Shown: positions 35,957-45,329, counted from the stretch's first letter. The stretch: DNA of 64,000 bases from Microbispora oryzae (GCF_017896165.1 NZ_JAFCNB010000002.1:186001-250000); one strand, 5' to 3'. Notes: a model not told the origin generated them from the letters alone. Numbers and translations: made by a program.

Positions 35957-37507
35957 GTGATCTACCGCGTCTTATCAACTCCACTACGGAGGCCACGCCT
36001 TCCGCGCGTCCCCCGGCACCTCCTCCGGCGCATCCCTCGCCGCATCCCCCGGCCCCGATCGCTGCAGGCGTGCACCGCCGTGACGAGCGCCGCGCTCTCC
36101 CTGATCGTCTTCACCCTGATCGGCATCGGCGCGGACCTGGCGATCCGGAACAAGATCCAAGATCACCTCCGTGCGGAGACCCAGCGGGTGGCCACGAGCT
36201 GGATCGCCACGATGCGCCCCGGCCGGGTCTCACCCCCTCCGATGACGAACACCTACCTCATCCAGCTCGTCGACTCCACGGGCCACGTGGTCGCGGCGAG
36301 CGACGCGGCGAAGGGCCGTCCTCCCCTGACCTCGCCGATGCCCCCGGCAGAGGACCGCATCCAGTACCGGACGTCGTGCGCGGACGACACGTGCGTCGAG
36401 CTCACCGCGATCCGCCTTCTCCCGTTCCAGAGCGGCCTGATGTGGAACGGCGAGCCGCACGCGGTCTACGTCGGGCGCGCGCAGCCCAAGATGCTGTCCA
36501 CCCACCGGCTGGAGGTCGCCGTCGCCGCCGCCGTGGTGGCCGGCACGGCCCTCTGGTCGTGGACGAACTGGTTCCTGGTGCGCCGGATGCTGCGCCCGAT
36601 GACGGCCATCCGGGCGAAGATGTCGCAGATCACCGCGAGCGACCTCAGCATGCGGGTCCCCCAGCCCCCGGGCCTGGACGAGGTGGCGCGGCTCGCCACG
36701 ACCGCGAACGAGACACTCGACCGTCTGGAGGCCGCAGTGATACAGCAGCGCAGGTTCGCCTCCGTCGTCTCCCACGAGCTCCGCTCTCCCCTCGCGGGTC
36801 TGCGCGCCCAGCTGGAGGAGGCCCTGATCTACCGGGACGAGGTCGACCCGTACACCACTATCAAGGACGCGCTCAACACGACCGACCGCGCCCAGGCCAT
36901 CATCGACGACGTGCTCACCTGGGCCCGCATCGACTCCGCCCACGACGTCGCCCCGGTGCCGGTCGACCTCGCCGCGCTGGTCAGGGACGAGGTGACCGCC
37001 AGGTCGCCCGGAAAGCCGGTGCTCGCCGACGTCACAGGACCGCTGACGGTCCTCGGCAGCGGAATCCGGCTGACCCGCCTCCTGACCAACCTGCTGGTCA
37101 ACGCCCAGCGCCACGCGCACACCGGCGTACGGGTCACGGCCGAGCGGAGGGACGGCGAGGCCGTGGTGACCGTGCTCGACGACGGCGACGGCATCGCGCC
37201 CGGGGATCGCGAACGGGTCTTCGAGCCGTTCGTCCGCCTGGAGGACGGTCTGCGCCGCGACCCCAACGGCACAGGCCTGGGGCTGGCCATCAGCCGGGCC
37301 GTCGCCGAGGCGCACCACGGCTCGCTGCGGGTCGAAGACTCGCAGAAGGGCGCTCGATTCGTGCTGCGGCTGCCCCTGCACGTTTCGGCCCGGCCCGCCG
37401 GCGACCCGCCGGCCTCCGCCGGTCCTCAGCCGCCGGGCGCCCGGGAGCGGACCGGCGCCTCGCCCGCCGTCATGTCCCGCCGCCGCCTCGCCGACCGGGC
37501 CTGCTGA
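35957..37507 (+). CDS. Sensor histidine kinase (orphan)
   Basis: 516-residue membrane kinase. An Arg/Pro-rich cytoplasmic N-terminus precedes TM1 (about 38-60), then an extracytoplasmic loop of about 125 residues containing SCADDTCVE, TM2 near 185-205 and a HAMP domain. The dimerisation motif is VVSHELRSPLAGLRAQLEEAL with phospho-acceptor His. ATPase boxes: LLVNAQRHAHTGVRV (N), VLDDGDGIAPGDRERVFEPFVR (G1/F) and DPNGTGLGLAISRAVAEAHHG (G2). The GTG at 35957 follows GGAGGGAGG. No response regulator is adjacent, which is unusual. The AT-rich 150 bp upstream probably hold its promoter. Confidence 0.9.
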   Translation: MIYRVLSTPLRRPRLPRVPRHLLRRIPRRIPRPRSLQACTAVTSAALSLIVFTLIGIGADLAIRNKIQDHLRAETQRVATSWIATMRPGRVSPPPMTNTYLIQLVDSTGHVVAASDAAKGRPPLTSPMPPAEDRIQYRTSCADDTCVELTAIRLLPFQSGLMWNGEPHAVYVGRAQPKMLSTHRLEVAVAAAVVAGTALWSWTNWFLVRRMLRPMTAIRAKMSQITASDLSMRVPQPPGLDEVARLATTANETLDRLEAAVIQQRRFASVVSHELRSPLAGLRAQLEEALIYRDEVDPYTTIKDALNTTDRAQAIIDDVLTWARIDSAHDVAPVPVDLAALVRDEVTARSPGKPVLADVTGPLTVLGSGIRLTRLLTNLLVNAQRHAHTGVRVTAERRDGEAVVTVLDDGDGIAPGDRERVFEPFVRLEDGLRRDPNGTGLGLAISRAVAEAHHGSLRVEDSQKGARFVLRLPLHVSARPAGDPPASAGPQPPGARERTGASPAVMSRRRLADRAC

Positions 37508-37529
37508 CCGGGCCTGCTGACGGGGCCGA

Positions 37530-38510
37530 TCACGGCTCCCCCGCCCGGGAGCGCGGGGCGGCCAGGACGAGGCCGAAGTCACCCGCGGCGTCGGTGTACC
37601 AGCGGACCATCCCGAAGCCGGCCCGGCCCAGCTCGGCCGCCAGCCCCTCCGGCCTGAACTTGGCACTGATCTCCGTCCGCATCTCCTCGCCCTCGTCGAA
37701 CGACACGGTGAGGCCGAGCGCGCGGATCTCCACCCGCATGGGACGGGTGGCGCGCAGCCGCATCTCGATCCACTCGTGGTCCTCGTCGTAGCGGGCCACA
37801 TGGGCGAACGCGCCGGGCTCGAAGCCGGCGTCCAGCTCCCGGTTGAGGACGTTCAGGACGTTGCGGTTGAAGTCCGCCGTCACCCCCTGGGCGTCGTCGT
37901 ACGCGGCGACGAGCCTGCGGGGGTCCTTCACGAGATCGGCGCCGAGCAGGAAGGTGTCGCCCGGCCGGAGAGTGGAGCGCAGCTCCTTCAGGAACACCTC
38001 GCGGGCCGCCGGGGGCAGGTTGCCGACGGTCCCCCCGAGGAAGGCCACCATCCGGCGGCCGGTCCTCGGCAGCGCCGACAACTGGTGTTCGAAGTCCGCG
38101 CGTACCGGCCGTACGGCGAGGCTCGGATAGCGGCGGGCGAGGCGGTCCGCGGCGGCCTCCAGGGCGGCGGCGTCCACGTCGACCGGGATGTAGGCGCGCG
38201 GCGTGCCCACGGCGGCGAGCGCGTCCAGCAGCAGGACGGTCTTCTCGCTGGTGCCCGACCCGAGCTCCACCAGGGTGTCGGCCCGGCTCAGCGAGGCGAT
38301 GTCCAGGGCGCGGCGGCGCAGGATCTCCAGCTCCCGGCGCGTCGGGTAGTACTCCTGCAGGCGGGTGATCCTCGAGAACAGCTCGCCGCCCGCCGCGTCG
38401 TAGAACCATTTGGGCGGCAACCACTTCGGCGACGACGTGAGACCGGTCCGGACGTCCTGCTCCAGGGCCTGCCGCAGGTAGTCGCGGTCGAGGTGATCGG
38501 TCACGGCCAT
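37530..38510 (-). CDS. egtD: L-histidine N(alpha)-methyltransferase
   Basis: Trimethylates histidine to hercynine with SAM, the first step of ergothioneine synthesis. 326 residues; mycobacterial EgtD has about 321. PPKWFYDAAGGELFSRITRLQEYYPTRRE is the diagnostic N-terminal segment. The SAM site is VELGSGTSEKTVLLLDAL and IPVDVDAAAL. FLGGTVGNLPP and YDDAQGVTADFNRNVLNVLNREL bind histidine and SAM. It is the last gene of egtABCD on the minus strand, 9 bp after egtC. Confidence 0.96.
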   Translation of the reverse strand: MAVTDHLDRDYLRQALEQDVRTGLTSSPKWLPPKWFYDAAGGELFSRITRLQEYYPTRRELEILRRRALDIASLSRADTLVELGSGTSEKTVLLLDALAAVGTPRAYIPVDVDAAALEAAADRLARRYPSLAVRPVRADFEHQLSALPRTGRRMVAFLGGTVGNLPPAAREVFLKELRSTLRPGDTFLLGADLVKDPRRLVAAYDDAQGVTADFNRNVLNVLNRELDAGFEPGAFAHVARYDEDHEWIEMRLRATRPMRVEIRALGLTVSFDEGEEMRTEISAKFRPEGLAAELGRAGFGMVRWYTDAAGDFGLVLAAPRSRAGEP

Positions 38511-38519
38511 GGTCGCTCC

Positions 38520-39227
38520 TCAGTCGATGGGCGTCACGAGCACGCCGTCGGGAGACGCGAGCAGGAGGGTGCGGTCGGGCACGGCCCGCCAGCCGGGCCG
38601 GTCGTCCAGCGGTTCGCTCGCGACCAGCACCCCCTCGTCCAGGTGGGTGAACAGGGTGTCGCCCCAGGCCACGGCGGCCAGTTCCGCCGCTCCCACGACG
38701 AGCAGGTTGAGCCGGGCCGGCGGGTCCTCGACGGCGGCGTGCCGGACGACCGCGGTCAGCGCGTCGCCGAGGGACGCCCCCGCGCCGAGCCGGGCGAAGA
38801 CGGCGGAGGCCAGCCAGGCGGAGTCGCACAGGCTTTCCGGCTCACCGGCGATCGCCCGGACCGCCCCCCGCCGCACCCGGCCGTTGTGGCTGAGCAGCCG
38901 GCTGCCGTCCGTGAACGGCGCGGTCGCGGTCTCCTCGATCGGCATGCCCACGGTGGCGGAGCGGACGGCCGCCATGAGGCAGGCCGATCGGGCGGCGGCG
39001 GCCAGGCCCGGCAGGTTCGCGTCGGTCCAGAGCGGGACCGTGCGGCGGTACCGGACCGGCCGCCCCAGCGTCTCGTCGTACCACCCCACGCCGAAGCCGT
39101 CCGCGTTCACGGTGCCGTGCCGCTGCATGCGCGGGGCGTACGACTGCCGGAGCAGGCCGTGCTCCGGCTCGGAGACGAGCCAGGAGACCGGCCTGACCGG
39201 CCCCAGCCAGGCGGCGTGGCGGCACAT
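38520..39227 (-). CDS. egtC: Gamma-glutamyl hercynylcysteine sulfoxide hydrolase
   Basis: N-terminal-nucleophile amidohydrolase, 235 residues, which removes the glutamate from gamma-glutamyl-hercynylcysteine sulfoxide. Cys2 after the initiator Met (MCRHAAWLGPV) is the nucleophile. GVGWYDETLGRPVRYRR and LLSHNGRVRRGAV are class-II glutamine-amidotransferase motifs. Its ATG starts on the base next to the egtB stop. Position between egtB and egtD agrees with the pathway. Confidence 0.94.
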   Translation of the reverse strand: MCRHAAWLGPVRPVSWLVSEPEHGLLRQSYAPRMQRHGTVNADGFGVGWYDETLGRPVRYRRTVPLWTDANLPGLAAAARSACLMAAVRSATVGMPIEETATAPFTDGSRLLSHNGRVRRGAVRAIAGEPESLCDSAWLASAVFARLGAGASLGDALTAVVRHAAVEDPPARLNLLVVGAAELAAVAWGDTLFTHLDEGVLVASEPLDDRPGWRAVPDRTLLLASPDGVLVTPID

Positions 39228-40559
39228 CTAGAGGAGTTCCGACCGGGCGCAGCGGAACCCGGAGAAGATCTGCCGCCGGACCGGCAGATCCCAGTTGCGG
39301 AACGTCGTCCGGATCGCCGACGGGTGGGTCGCCCACGATCCGCCGCGGAGCACCCGGTAGGACTCGCCGAAGAAGACCTCGCTGTACTCCCGGTACGGGA
39401 AGCTCCGGAACCCCGGATAGCCCCGGAAGCAGGAGTCGGTCCACTCCCACACGTCGCCGACGAGCTGCTCCACGCCGTACGGGCTGGCGCCCTCGGGGAA
39501 GGCGCCGACGGGCGCGGGCCGGGAGGCGCGGTGACCCAGGTTGGCGTGCTCGGGGCCCGGCTCCTGGTCGCCCCACGGGTACAGGCGCCCGCCGCACGCC
39601 TTCTCCCACTCCGCCTCGCTCGGCAGGCGCTTGCCCGCCCAGCGGGCGTAGGCGTCGGCCTCGTACCAGGAGACGTGGATCACCGGCTCGTCCTCGGGCA
39701 CCGGTTCCTGCCGGCCGAAGCGCAGCCGCCACCAGGTGTCCTCGTCTTTGGTCCAGTAGAGGGGGGCCTCCACTCCGGACCGCTCCACCCACTCCCACCC
39801 GTCGGGCGACCACCACTGCGGCTCCCGGTAGCCGCCCGCCTCGATGAAGGCGATGTACGCGCCGTTGGTGACCGGGTGGCGGTCGATCCAGTAGCTGCCG
39901 AGGAACATGCGGTGCGCGGGCCGCTCGTTGTCGTACGCCCAGGGCCGCGAGGCGGCGCCCAGGCCGGCGGCCGCACCGGCGCCCATCGTGAAGATCCCGC
40001 CGGGGATGTGCACCTCGGGGCTCTCCGACCGGCTCCGCGTCCGCGCGGGCGGCAGCGTCCCGTCGCCGACCACTCCCGGCTGCCGGGAGAGTTGCAGTGT
40101 CGCGAGCATGGTCTCGGCGTGCTGGTGCTCGTGCTGCAGAACCAGCCCGAAGACGTGGCCGCCGCCGCGCAGCGGGTCGGGGTCGTCGAAGTCGACGGTG
40201 TCCAGCACGTCGTAGGTGCGGCTCCGCACGTCCGAGATGTAGCGCCGGGCCTCCTCGGGGCCGAGCAGCGGCAACGAGGGCCGGTCCTCGCGCGGATGCG
40301 TGAACGCGTCGTAGAGATCGTCGAGCTCGGGCCGCATCGGAGGGAGGCCGGCCGCCTTCCGCAGGACCCACAGCTCCTCGAAGTTGCCCACGTGCGCGAG
40401 ATCCCAGACGAGCGGCGACATCAGGGGCGAGTGCTGGCGGGTCAGGAGGTAGTCGTCGGTGTCGGTGTAGGCGAGGGTCCGGTCCCGCGCGGCGGAGAGC
40501 TCCGCCGCGATCCTCTCCTTCAGCGTGGTCACGTCACGGATGTCGTTGAGGTCGGTCAC
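39228..40559 (-). CDS. egtB: Hercynine oxygenase (sulfoxide synthase)
   Basis: Non-haem iron enzyme, 443 residues, joining gamma-glutamylcysteine to hercynine with oxygen. The N-terminal DinB-like domain supplies iron ligands His56 (WDLAHVGNFEE), His143 and His147 (LQHEHQHAETM). The C-terminal FGE-sulfatase domain includes GGIFTMGAG, NERPAHRMFLGSYWIDRHPVTNGAY, SEAEWEKACGGRLYPWG and VWEWTDSCFRGYPGF. The GTG start overlaps the egtA stop (GTGA). Confidence 0.96.
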   Translation of the reverse strand: MTDLNDIRDVTTLKERIAAELSAARDRTLAYTDTDDYLLTRQHSPLMSPLVWDLAHVGNFEELWVLRKAAGLPPMRPELDDLYDAFTHPREDRPSLPLLGPEEARRYISDVRSRTYDVLDTVDFDDPDPLRGGGHVFGLVLQHEHQHAETMLATLQLSRQPGVVGDGTLPPARTRSRSESPEVHIPGGIFTMGAGAAAGLGAASRPWAYDNERPAHRMFLGSYWIDRHPVTNGAYIAFIEAGGYREPQWWSPDGWEWVERSGVEAPLYWTKDEDTWWRLRFGRQEPVPEDEPVIHVSWYEADAYARWAGKRLPSEAEWEKACGGRLYPWGDQEPGPEHANLGHRASRPAPVGAFPEGASPYGVEQLVGDVWEWTDSCFRGYPGFRSFPYREYSEVFFGESYRVLRGGSWATHPSAIRTTFRNWDLPVRRQIFSGFRCARSELL

Positions 40560-41680
40560 GCGAACATCTCCTCCATCAGGTCGAGGGCCGGCGAACGGCC
40601 GGATTCGATGTGCCGAGAGGCGAACGCGGCGACCCGGGCGACAAGCCAGGGCTCGGCGCCGAGCCGGGGCAGGGCGGCCAGTGCGGCGCGGAAGCACCCG
40701 TCCGCCGCGCGCCGCATGCCGGGGTCGGCGAGCCCGAGCCGGGCGGCCTCGTCCCACCGCCGCCGGACCGGGGCGGCGGCCTCCATCGCCGCCTCCCCGG
40801 CCCGTTCGTCGGTCACCAGCGCGTGGACGACGGCGGCGCAGACGGGCCACTCGTCCGGGCCCTGCCCGTCGAGGTAGCGGATCTCCAGCCAGCCGCGGGG
40901 CCGGACCGGCGGGAAGAGCGTGGTGGCGTGGTGGACGAGATCGTCCTCGGTGGGATGGCGGCCCGCCACGCGGGCGAAGTCGCGGAAGACGGTCCCGTCG
41001 AGCACGGGGCGGAAGCCGCCCTCCTCCCGGACCATCATCAGCCGCGCGTCGAGCAGGTAGCGGCCCCAGTCGAGTACGGGGTCGCCGCCGACGTCCACCG
41101 GGCGGGTCCTGGTCGGGTCGAGGTGGCGCCACACCGCCTGGCGGCCGGACGCCCAGCCCCCGGCCGGGGAGTTCGCGAACGCGGCCACCAGGGCGGGGCC
41201 GAGGTCGTGCGCCCGCCGCCACCGGCCCTCGGGATCGTCCCCCAGGTCCACGTTGACCTGCACGGACACGGTGGAGCACATCATCGCGGGCCCGTACGGC
41301 TCGCCGAGGAAGGCCGCCATCGCGTCATATCTGGCGTCCCGGAGCTGCCGGACCGGCGGACGGAGCACGTCGAGCCCGCGGCAGCCGAGGCGGAGACCGG
41401 CCTGCCGGAGCGCGCGCCGCACGGCGTCGACGTCGGCGGTGAGCGCGGCCACGGCCTCAGGAAGGACACGGGGCGGCGCGGACAGTTCGAGCTGCCCGCC
41501 CGGCTCGAACGTGACCCGGCTGCCGCCGGGCAGCGGGGGAAGCGCCTGGACGATCCTGGCCACGGGGACCTGCCTGGCCGGCGCGTCGGCGTCGAAGACC
41601 AGAAACTCCAGCTCGACGCCCAGCCGGTCCGGCGTGGCTCCCGTGAAACAGCTGCGGGCATACGCCTGAACGTCGGTCAT
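40556..41680 (-). CDS. egtA: Glutamate-cysteine ligase of ergothioneine synthesis
   Basis: Makes gamma-glutamylcysteine, the thiol donor used by EgtB. 374 residues of the GCS2 family: LGVELEFLVFDAD, MCSTVSVQVNVDLG, AFANSPAGGWASGRQAVWRHLDPTRT and RGWLEIRYLDGQ. Two adjacent ATGs exist; the second is taken because GGAGGG lies six bases before it. It is the first gene of the egtABCD operon; egtE is not in the window, as in many actinomycetes. The dapD gene diverges upstream. Confidence 0.94.
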   Translation of the reverse strand: MTDVQAYARSCFTGATPDRLGVELEFLVFDADAPARQVPVARIVQALPPLPGGSRVTFEPGGQLELSAPPRVLPEAVAALTADVDAVRRALRQAGLRLGCRGLDVLRPPVRQLRDARYDAMAAFLGEPYGPAMMCSTVSVQVNVDLGDDPEGRWRRAHDLGPALVAAFANSPAGGWASGRQAVWRHLDPTRTRPVDVGGDPVLDWGRYLLDARLMMVREEGGFRPVLDGTVFRDFARVAGRHPTEDDLVHHATTLFPPVRPRGWLEIRYLDGQGPDEWPVCAAVVHALVTDERAGEAAMEAAAPVRRRWDEAARLGLADPGMRRAADGCFRAALAALPRLGAEPWLVARVAAFASRHIESGRSPALDLMEEMFA

Positions 41681-41851
41681 CATTGGCCCTCCATCGGCGC
41701 GGACGCCGCCCCCTCCGGGCCGCTCGCCCGGCCGATCTCCTCCCCCGGCGAGCCCCCCGACGGCCGTGCCCGGGTTCTCCCCGAAATCAGGATGTTTAAC
41801 CCCATAGACACCAGAACGCCACAAACTGTACAGACCACCTCAGCGCGGGTC

Positions 41852-41915
41852 CGGCGCCGGAGACGCGGGAGGAAATGGGGCTATACGGCGCCGGAAACGC
41901 GGGAGGAGATGGGGC
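41852..41915 (+). repeat. Two 30-bp near-identical direct repeats upstream of dapD
   Basis: Copies at 41852-41881 and 41886-41915, 34 bp apart, differing at two positions. Each contains CGGCGCCGG and then CGCGGGAGGA(A/G)ATGGGGC, that is, a purine-rich stretch followed by an ATG. The first ATG opens a longer dapD frame; I regard it as secondary. Confidence 0.85.
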
Positions 41916-41929
41916 GGGCGCGATGCCGG

Positions 41930-41943
41930 TAGCGTTGGGGGAC
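41930..41943 (+). promoter_or_regulatory. Leaderless-type promoter of dapD
   Basis: TAGCGT (41930-41935) could be the -10, ending eight bases before the ATG at 41944. The intervening TGGGGGAC might instead act as a ribosome-binding site if the transcript starts further upstream. Confidence 0.4.
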
Positions 41944-42972
41944 ATGACAGTCATGGACCCTGCTACGGACCCCGCTACGGACCCCGGCGCCTCCGGCGCG
42001 TACGGCGTCGGCCTCGCCACGATCGCCGCCGACGGCACCGTTCTGGACACCTGGTACCCCTCCCCGGCGCTGGGCGAGCCCCCGGCGACGGGAACCGAGC
42101 GGCTGGACCCGGCCCGGCTCGGCGACGAACTCGGCGCTGAACTGGGAGCCGAGCTGGCCGCCGAGCTGGGGGCCCTGGTGGGGCCCGACCCGGTCAGGGG
42201 CGTCGAGGTGGTCGCGGTCCGGACGGGCGTCGCCCGGCTGTCGGACGCCCCGGCGGACACCCACGACGTCTACCTGCGGCTGCACCTGCTGTCGTCCCGG
42301 CTGGTCCGCCCGCACGGCGCCAACCTGGACGGGATCTTCGGGCTGCTCGCCAACGTCGTGTGGACCAACCACGGGCCGTGCCCCGTCGAAGGCTTCGAGC
42401 GGACGCGGCTGCGGCTGCGCGCCCGCGGCCCGGTGACCGTCTACGGCGTGGACAAGTTCCCCCGGATGGTCGACTACGTGCTGCCCACCGGCGTGCGGGT
42501 GGCCGACGCCGACCGCGTGCGCCTCGGCGCGCACCTGGCGGCCGGGACCACGGTCATGCACGAGGGCTTCGTCAACTACAACGCGGGCACGCTCGGCGCG
42601 TCCATGGTTGAGGGCCGCATCTCGGCCGGCGTCGTCGTGGGCGACGGCTCCGACGTGGGCGGCGGCGCGTCGATCATGGGGACGCTGTCCGGCGGCGGCA
42701 AGGAGGTCATCTCCTTGGGCGAACGGTGCCTGCTCGGCGCCAACGCGGGCGTCGGCATCTCCCTCGGCGACGACTGCGTGGTGGAGGCCGGTCTCTACGT
42801 CACGGCCGGGACCAAGGTCACCCTCCCGGACGGCGGCGTGGTGAAGGCCCGGGAGCTGTCCGGCAAGTCGGGCCTGCTGCTGCGCCGCAACTCGACCACC
42901 GGGGCCGTCGAGGCGGTGCCGCGCGACGGGCGGGGCATCGAGCTCAACGCCGCGCTGCACGCCAACGACTGA
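41944..42972 (+). CDS. dapD: Tetrahydrodipicolinate N-succinyltransferase
   Basis: Lysine/diaminopimelate-pathway enzyme that succinylates tetrahydrodipicolinate with succinyl-CoA. About 342 residues of the actinobacterial DapD type. The left-handed beta-helix region runs [84 protein letters not shown]. The ATG at 41944 is favoured; an ATG 69 bp upstream in a direct repeat is an alternative. It diverges from egtABCD. Confidence 0.93.
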   Translation: MTVMDPATDPATDPGASGAYGVGLATIAADGTVLDTWYPSPALGEPPATGTERLDPARLGDELGAELGAELAAELGALVGPDPVRGVEVVAVRTGVARLSDAPADTHDVYLRLHLLSSRLVRPHGANLDGIFGLLANVVWTNHGPCPVEGFERTRLRLRARGPVTVYGVDKFPRMVDYVLPTGVRVADADRVRLGAHLAAGTTVMHEGFVNYNAGTLGASMVEGRISAGVVVGDGSDVGGGASIMGTLSGGGKEVISLGERCLLGANAGVGISLGDDCVVEAGLYVTAGTKVTLPDGGVVKARELSGKSGLLLRRNSTTGAVEAVPRDGRGIELNAALHAND

Positions 42973-43063
42973 CGCCCGGCCCACCCTGAGATGACCCTGA
43001 CTCGGCCCTGAACTTGGCCTTCGGCCCTGGGATCACGGGTGGGGCGGACCGTACCGTGAAGGC

Positions 43064-43243
43064 ATGGGACGCATTCTCCTCATCGCCGCACTCGTCATCG
43101 TCGGATTCTTCGTCCTCGGCTCCGTGGTCGGGCTCATCTTCGGCGCGCTGAAGTGGCTTCTGATCATCGGCGCGATCGCGCTGATCGTGTCGGTGGTCTT
43201 CAAGCTGACCCGATCGGGCGGGCGCTCCGACCACTACGCCTGA
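43064..43243 (+). CDS. Small two-segment membrane protein (59 residues)
   Basis: ATG to TGA gives 59 residues. Two hydrophobic segments (about 4-28 and 31-47) are separated by LK, and the tail KLTRSGGRSDHYA is basic, suggesting a helical-hairpin membrane protein. CGTGAAGGC precedes the ATG; the Shine-Dalgarno sequence is weak. It fills the gap between dapD and the convergent GH43 gene. No family recognised; small proteins of this shape are common in actinomycetes. Confidence 0.65.
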   Translation: MGRILLIAALVIVGFFVLGSVVGLIFGALKWLLIIGAIALIVSVVFKLTRSGGRSDHYA

Positions 43244-43374
43244 TCGCACAGCGGCGGGCGCAGTGGCCGGGCACGCGAGCGCCGTGCGCGGGACGTCCGG
43301 AAATCATCCGGAGCCCGCGCACGGCGACGTCGGTCAGCACCCCGTCGAGTGCCCCGTCCAGTGCCGCGTCACCC

Positions 43375-45210
43375 TCACGGGCTGGTGCACGTGACGGTCG
43401 GGGTCGACGCGGTGCCGTTGGCGAGGAAGCCGAACGTGGTCGACGCGCCCGCCCCGAGCGAGCCGTTGTACGAGGCGTTGCTCACCGACACGTTGGAGCC
43501 GCTGGTGCTCAGCGTGCCGTTCCAGACCTGGGTGATGGACTGGCCTCCGCTGAGGGTCCACTTGACGGTCCAGCCGTTGACCGCCGAACTGCCGGCGGTC
43601 ACCGTGACCTCGCCCTGGTAGCCGCCGGACCACGAGTTGACCGTGTTGTAGGTCGCCGCGCACGCGCCGCCGTTGCCCGGCGGCGACGGGCTCACACTCG
43701 GACTCGGACTCGCCGACGGGCTCGCACTCGGGCTCACGGAGGGCGACGGGCTCGCGGACGGGCTCACGCTCGGGCTCGCGGACGGCGAGGGGCTGGGCGA
43801 GGGGCTCGGCGACGCTCCGCCGCCGTTGAACTGCCACCAGTCGACGTTGAACAGGTTGCCGCTGCCGCCGGTGTACTTGAAGTACAGGTCGTGGGTGCCG
43901 GTGGCGCCGCTGACCGGGCAGGTGACCGTCGTCCAGGTCTGCCAGCCGCCGGTCCCCGGGACGGTGCACGTGCCGGCCAGGGTGCCGTTGACCCCGTCGA
44001 GGTGCAGCTCGATCTTGCCGCCGCTGCTCGCGGAGGCCACCCGGGCGTTGAACGACGACGCGCCGGACCCGAAGCCCACACCCTTGACCTTGACGTAGTC
44101 GCCGTTCTCGATGAAGCCGACGTTCATCCCGCCGCCGGTGACCGGCTCGGTCTCCACCCCCGACTCCCAGGCGATCGTCTCGGCCTCCTGACGGACATAC
44201 GGGTTGAGCGTGCCGATCTGCGGCGCCCCCGTCGTCGTCATGTTGATCGTCGGGATCGTGCCGTCGGCGTTGTAGGCGAACTTCTCCACCGCGACCGACC
44301 GGGTGTATCCGCCGCCGCCCGGCAGTGCCCCGTTGTGGTAGAAGAAATACGAACCGCCGTTGAAGTCGATCACACCCGGATGATTGGTGAAGCTGCTTCC
44401 CTGGGTCGGCATGATCGTGCCGCGGTAGGTCCACGGGCCGGTCGGGCCGGGCGCGGTCGAATAGGCGATGAACTCCGAGCAGCACTTGGCCGCGAACACG
44501 ATGTAGTACAGGCCGTTTCGCTTGTAGACCCAGGGTCCCTCCTCGAACAGGGTGGGACGGTTCGCGGTGCCGGTACGGGTGCCGAAGCCCGCGGTGGTCA
44601 GGTTGATCTTGGTGGGGCTGCCCGAGTAGGAGACCATGTCCGCGTTCAGCTTGACGTACCACAGGTCGGGGTTGCCCCAGTAGAGGTAGGCCTGCCCGTC
44701 GTCGTCGATGAACACGGTGGGGTCGATCTGCCCGTTGCTGACCAGCGGACGCCCGATGGCGTCCTTGAACGGCCCGGTGGGACTGTCCGACACCGCCACG
44801 CCGATGCCCATCGCACCGGTCGCCCGCACCGTCATCGGGACATACCAATAGAACTTGCCGTTGCGGTAGACGGCCTGACCCGCCCAGGCGTCCGACTTCG
44901 CCCAGGAGAAACTCGCGATGTTCAACGGCGACCCGTGGTCGGTCCAGTTCACCATGTCCGCCGACGACCAGACCCGCCACTCCTTCATCGTGAAGTACGT
45001 GGAGTTGTCCTCATCGTGACCGGTGTAGAGGTAGACCCGCCCGTTGTAGACCATCGGGGCCGGATCGGCCGTGTAAATCGTCTGAACGATCGGATTGTCC
45101 GCCCGCGCCGCGGTGGCCGGGAGCAATGACATCAAACAGAGCAGGCTCACGATCCAGGCGGCTCCGCGCCTGAATCGGAGGCCGGCCAATGGCCGGAACA
45201 CGGGCTTCAC
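43375..45210 (-). CDS. Secreted GH43 glycosidase with CBM6 and CBM2
   Basis: 611-residue exported enzyme. The signal peptide is about residues 1-37 (AAWIVSLLCLMSLLPATAARA). The GH43 five-bladed propeller (about 40-330) has the catalytic Asp in YTADPAPMVYNGRVYLYTG, further acid residues in IDPTVFIDDDGQAYLYWG, and LFEEGPWVYKRNGLYYIVFAA. A CBM6-type module (about 340-465, QEAETIAW to VDWWQFNGG) is followed by a Ser/Pro linker and a C-terminal CBM2. This layout suits an arabinofuranosidase or xylosidase acting on arabinoxylan bound to cellulose. It is separated from the GH6 gene by a strong hairpin. Confidence 0.92.
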   Translation of the reverse strand: MKPVFRPLAGLRFRRGAAWIVSLLCLMSLLPATAARADNPIVQTIYTADPAPMVYNGRVYLYTGHDEDNSTYFTMKEWRVWSSADMVNWTDHGSPLNIASFSWAKSDAWAGQAVYRNGKFYWYVPMTVRATGAMGIGVAVSDSPTGPFKDAIGRPLVSNGQIDPTVFIDDDGQAYLYWGNPDLWYVKLNADMVSYSGSPTKINLTTAGFGTRTGTANRPTLFEEGPWVYKRNGLYYIVFAAKCCSEFIAYSTAPGPTGPWTYRGTIMPTQGSSFTNHPGVIDFNGGSYFFYHNGALPGGGGYTRSVAVEKFAYNADGTIPTINMTTTGAPQIGTLNPYVRQEAETIAWESGVETEPVTGGGMNVGFIENGDYVKVKGVGFGSGASSFNARVASASSGGKIELHLDGVNGTLAGTCTVPGTGGWQTWTTVTCPVSGATGTHDLYFKYTGGSGNLFNVDWWQFNGGGASPSPSPSPSPSASPSVSPSASPSPSVSPSASPSASPSPSVSPSPPGNGGACAATYNTVNSWSGGYQGEVTVTAGSSAVNGWTVKWTLSGGQSITQVWNGTLSTSGSNVSVSNASYNGSLGAGASTTFGFLANGTASTPTVTCTSP

Positions 45211-45282
45211 AATCGCGCCTTCCTGTAGGTGATCCCTGGTCGCACGCTTGCCTTGCTTTCCGCACCTTGTGACCTTGTGGAA

Positions 45283-45312
45283 CGAGCCCCGCCGGCATGC
45301 CGGCGGGGCTCG
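45283..45312 (-). terminator. 30-bp perfect palindrome after the GH6 gene
   Basis: Arms CGAGCCCCGCCGGC and GCCGGCGGGGCTCG meet at a central AT (45283-45312), giving a very strong hairpin on either strand. It lies 57 bp after the GH6 stop and upstream of the GH43 start, both minus strand. No long T-tract follows, so it resembles the L-shaped terminators common in actinomycetes. Confidence 0.75.
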
Positions 45313-45329
45313 TCACGGTGCGGTCCTAC

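Noticed and set aside
37776-40877. 1033-codon plus-strand open frame opposite egtD, egtC and egtB
   Set aside because: The minus-strand egt genes are complete and motif-bearing; the antisense frame is compositional.
45283-45312. Inverted repeat of a mobile element
   Set aside because: It is a single contiguous palindrome with no transposase or target duplication nearby; a terminator role fits its place after the GH6 stop.
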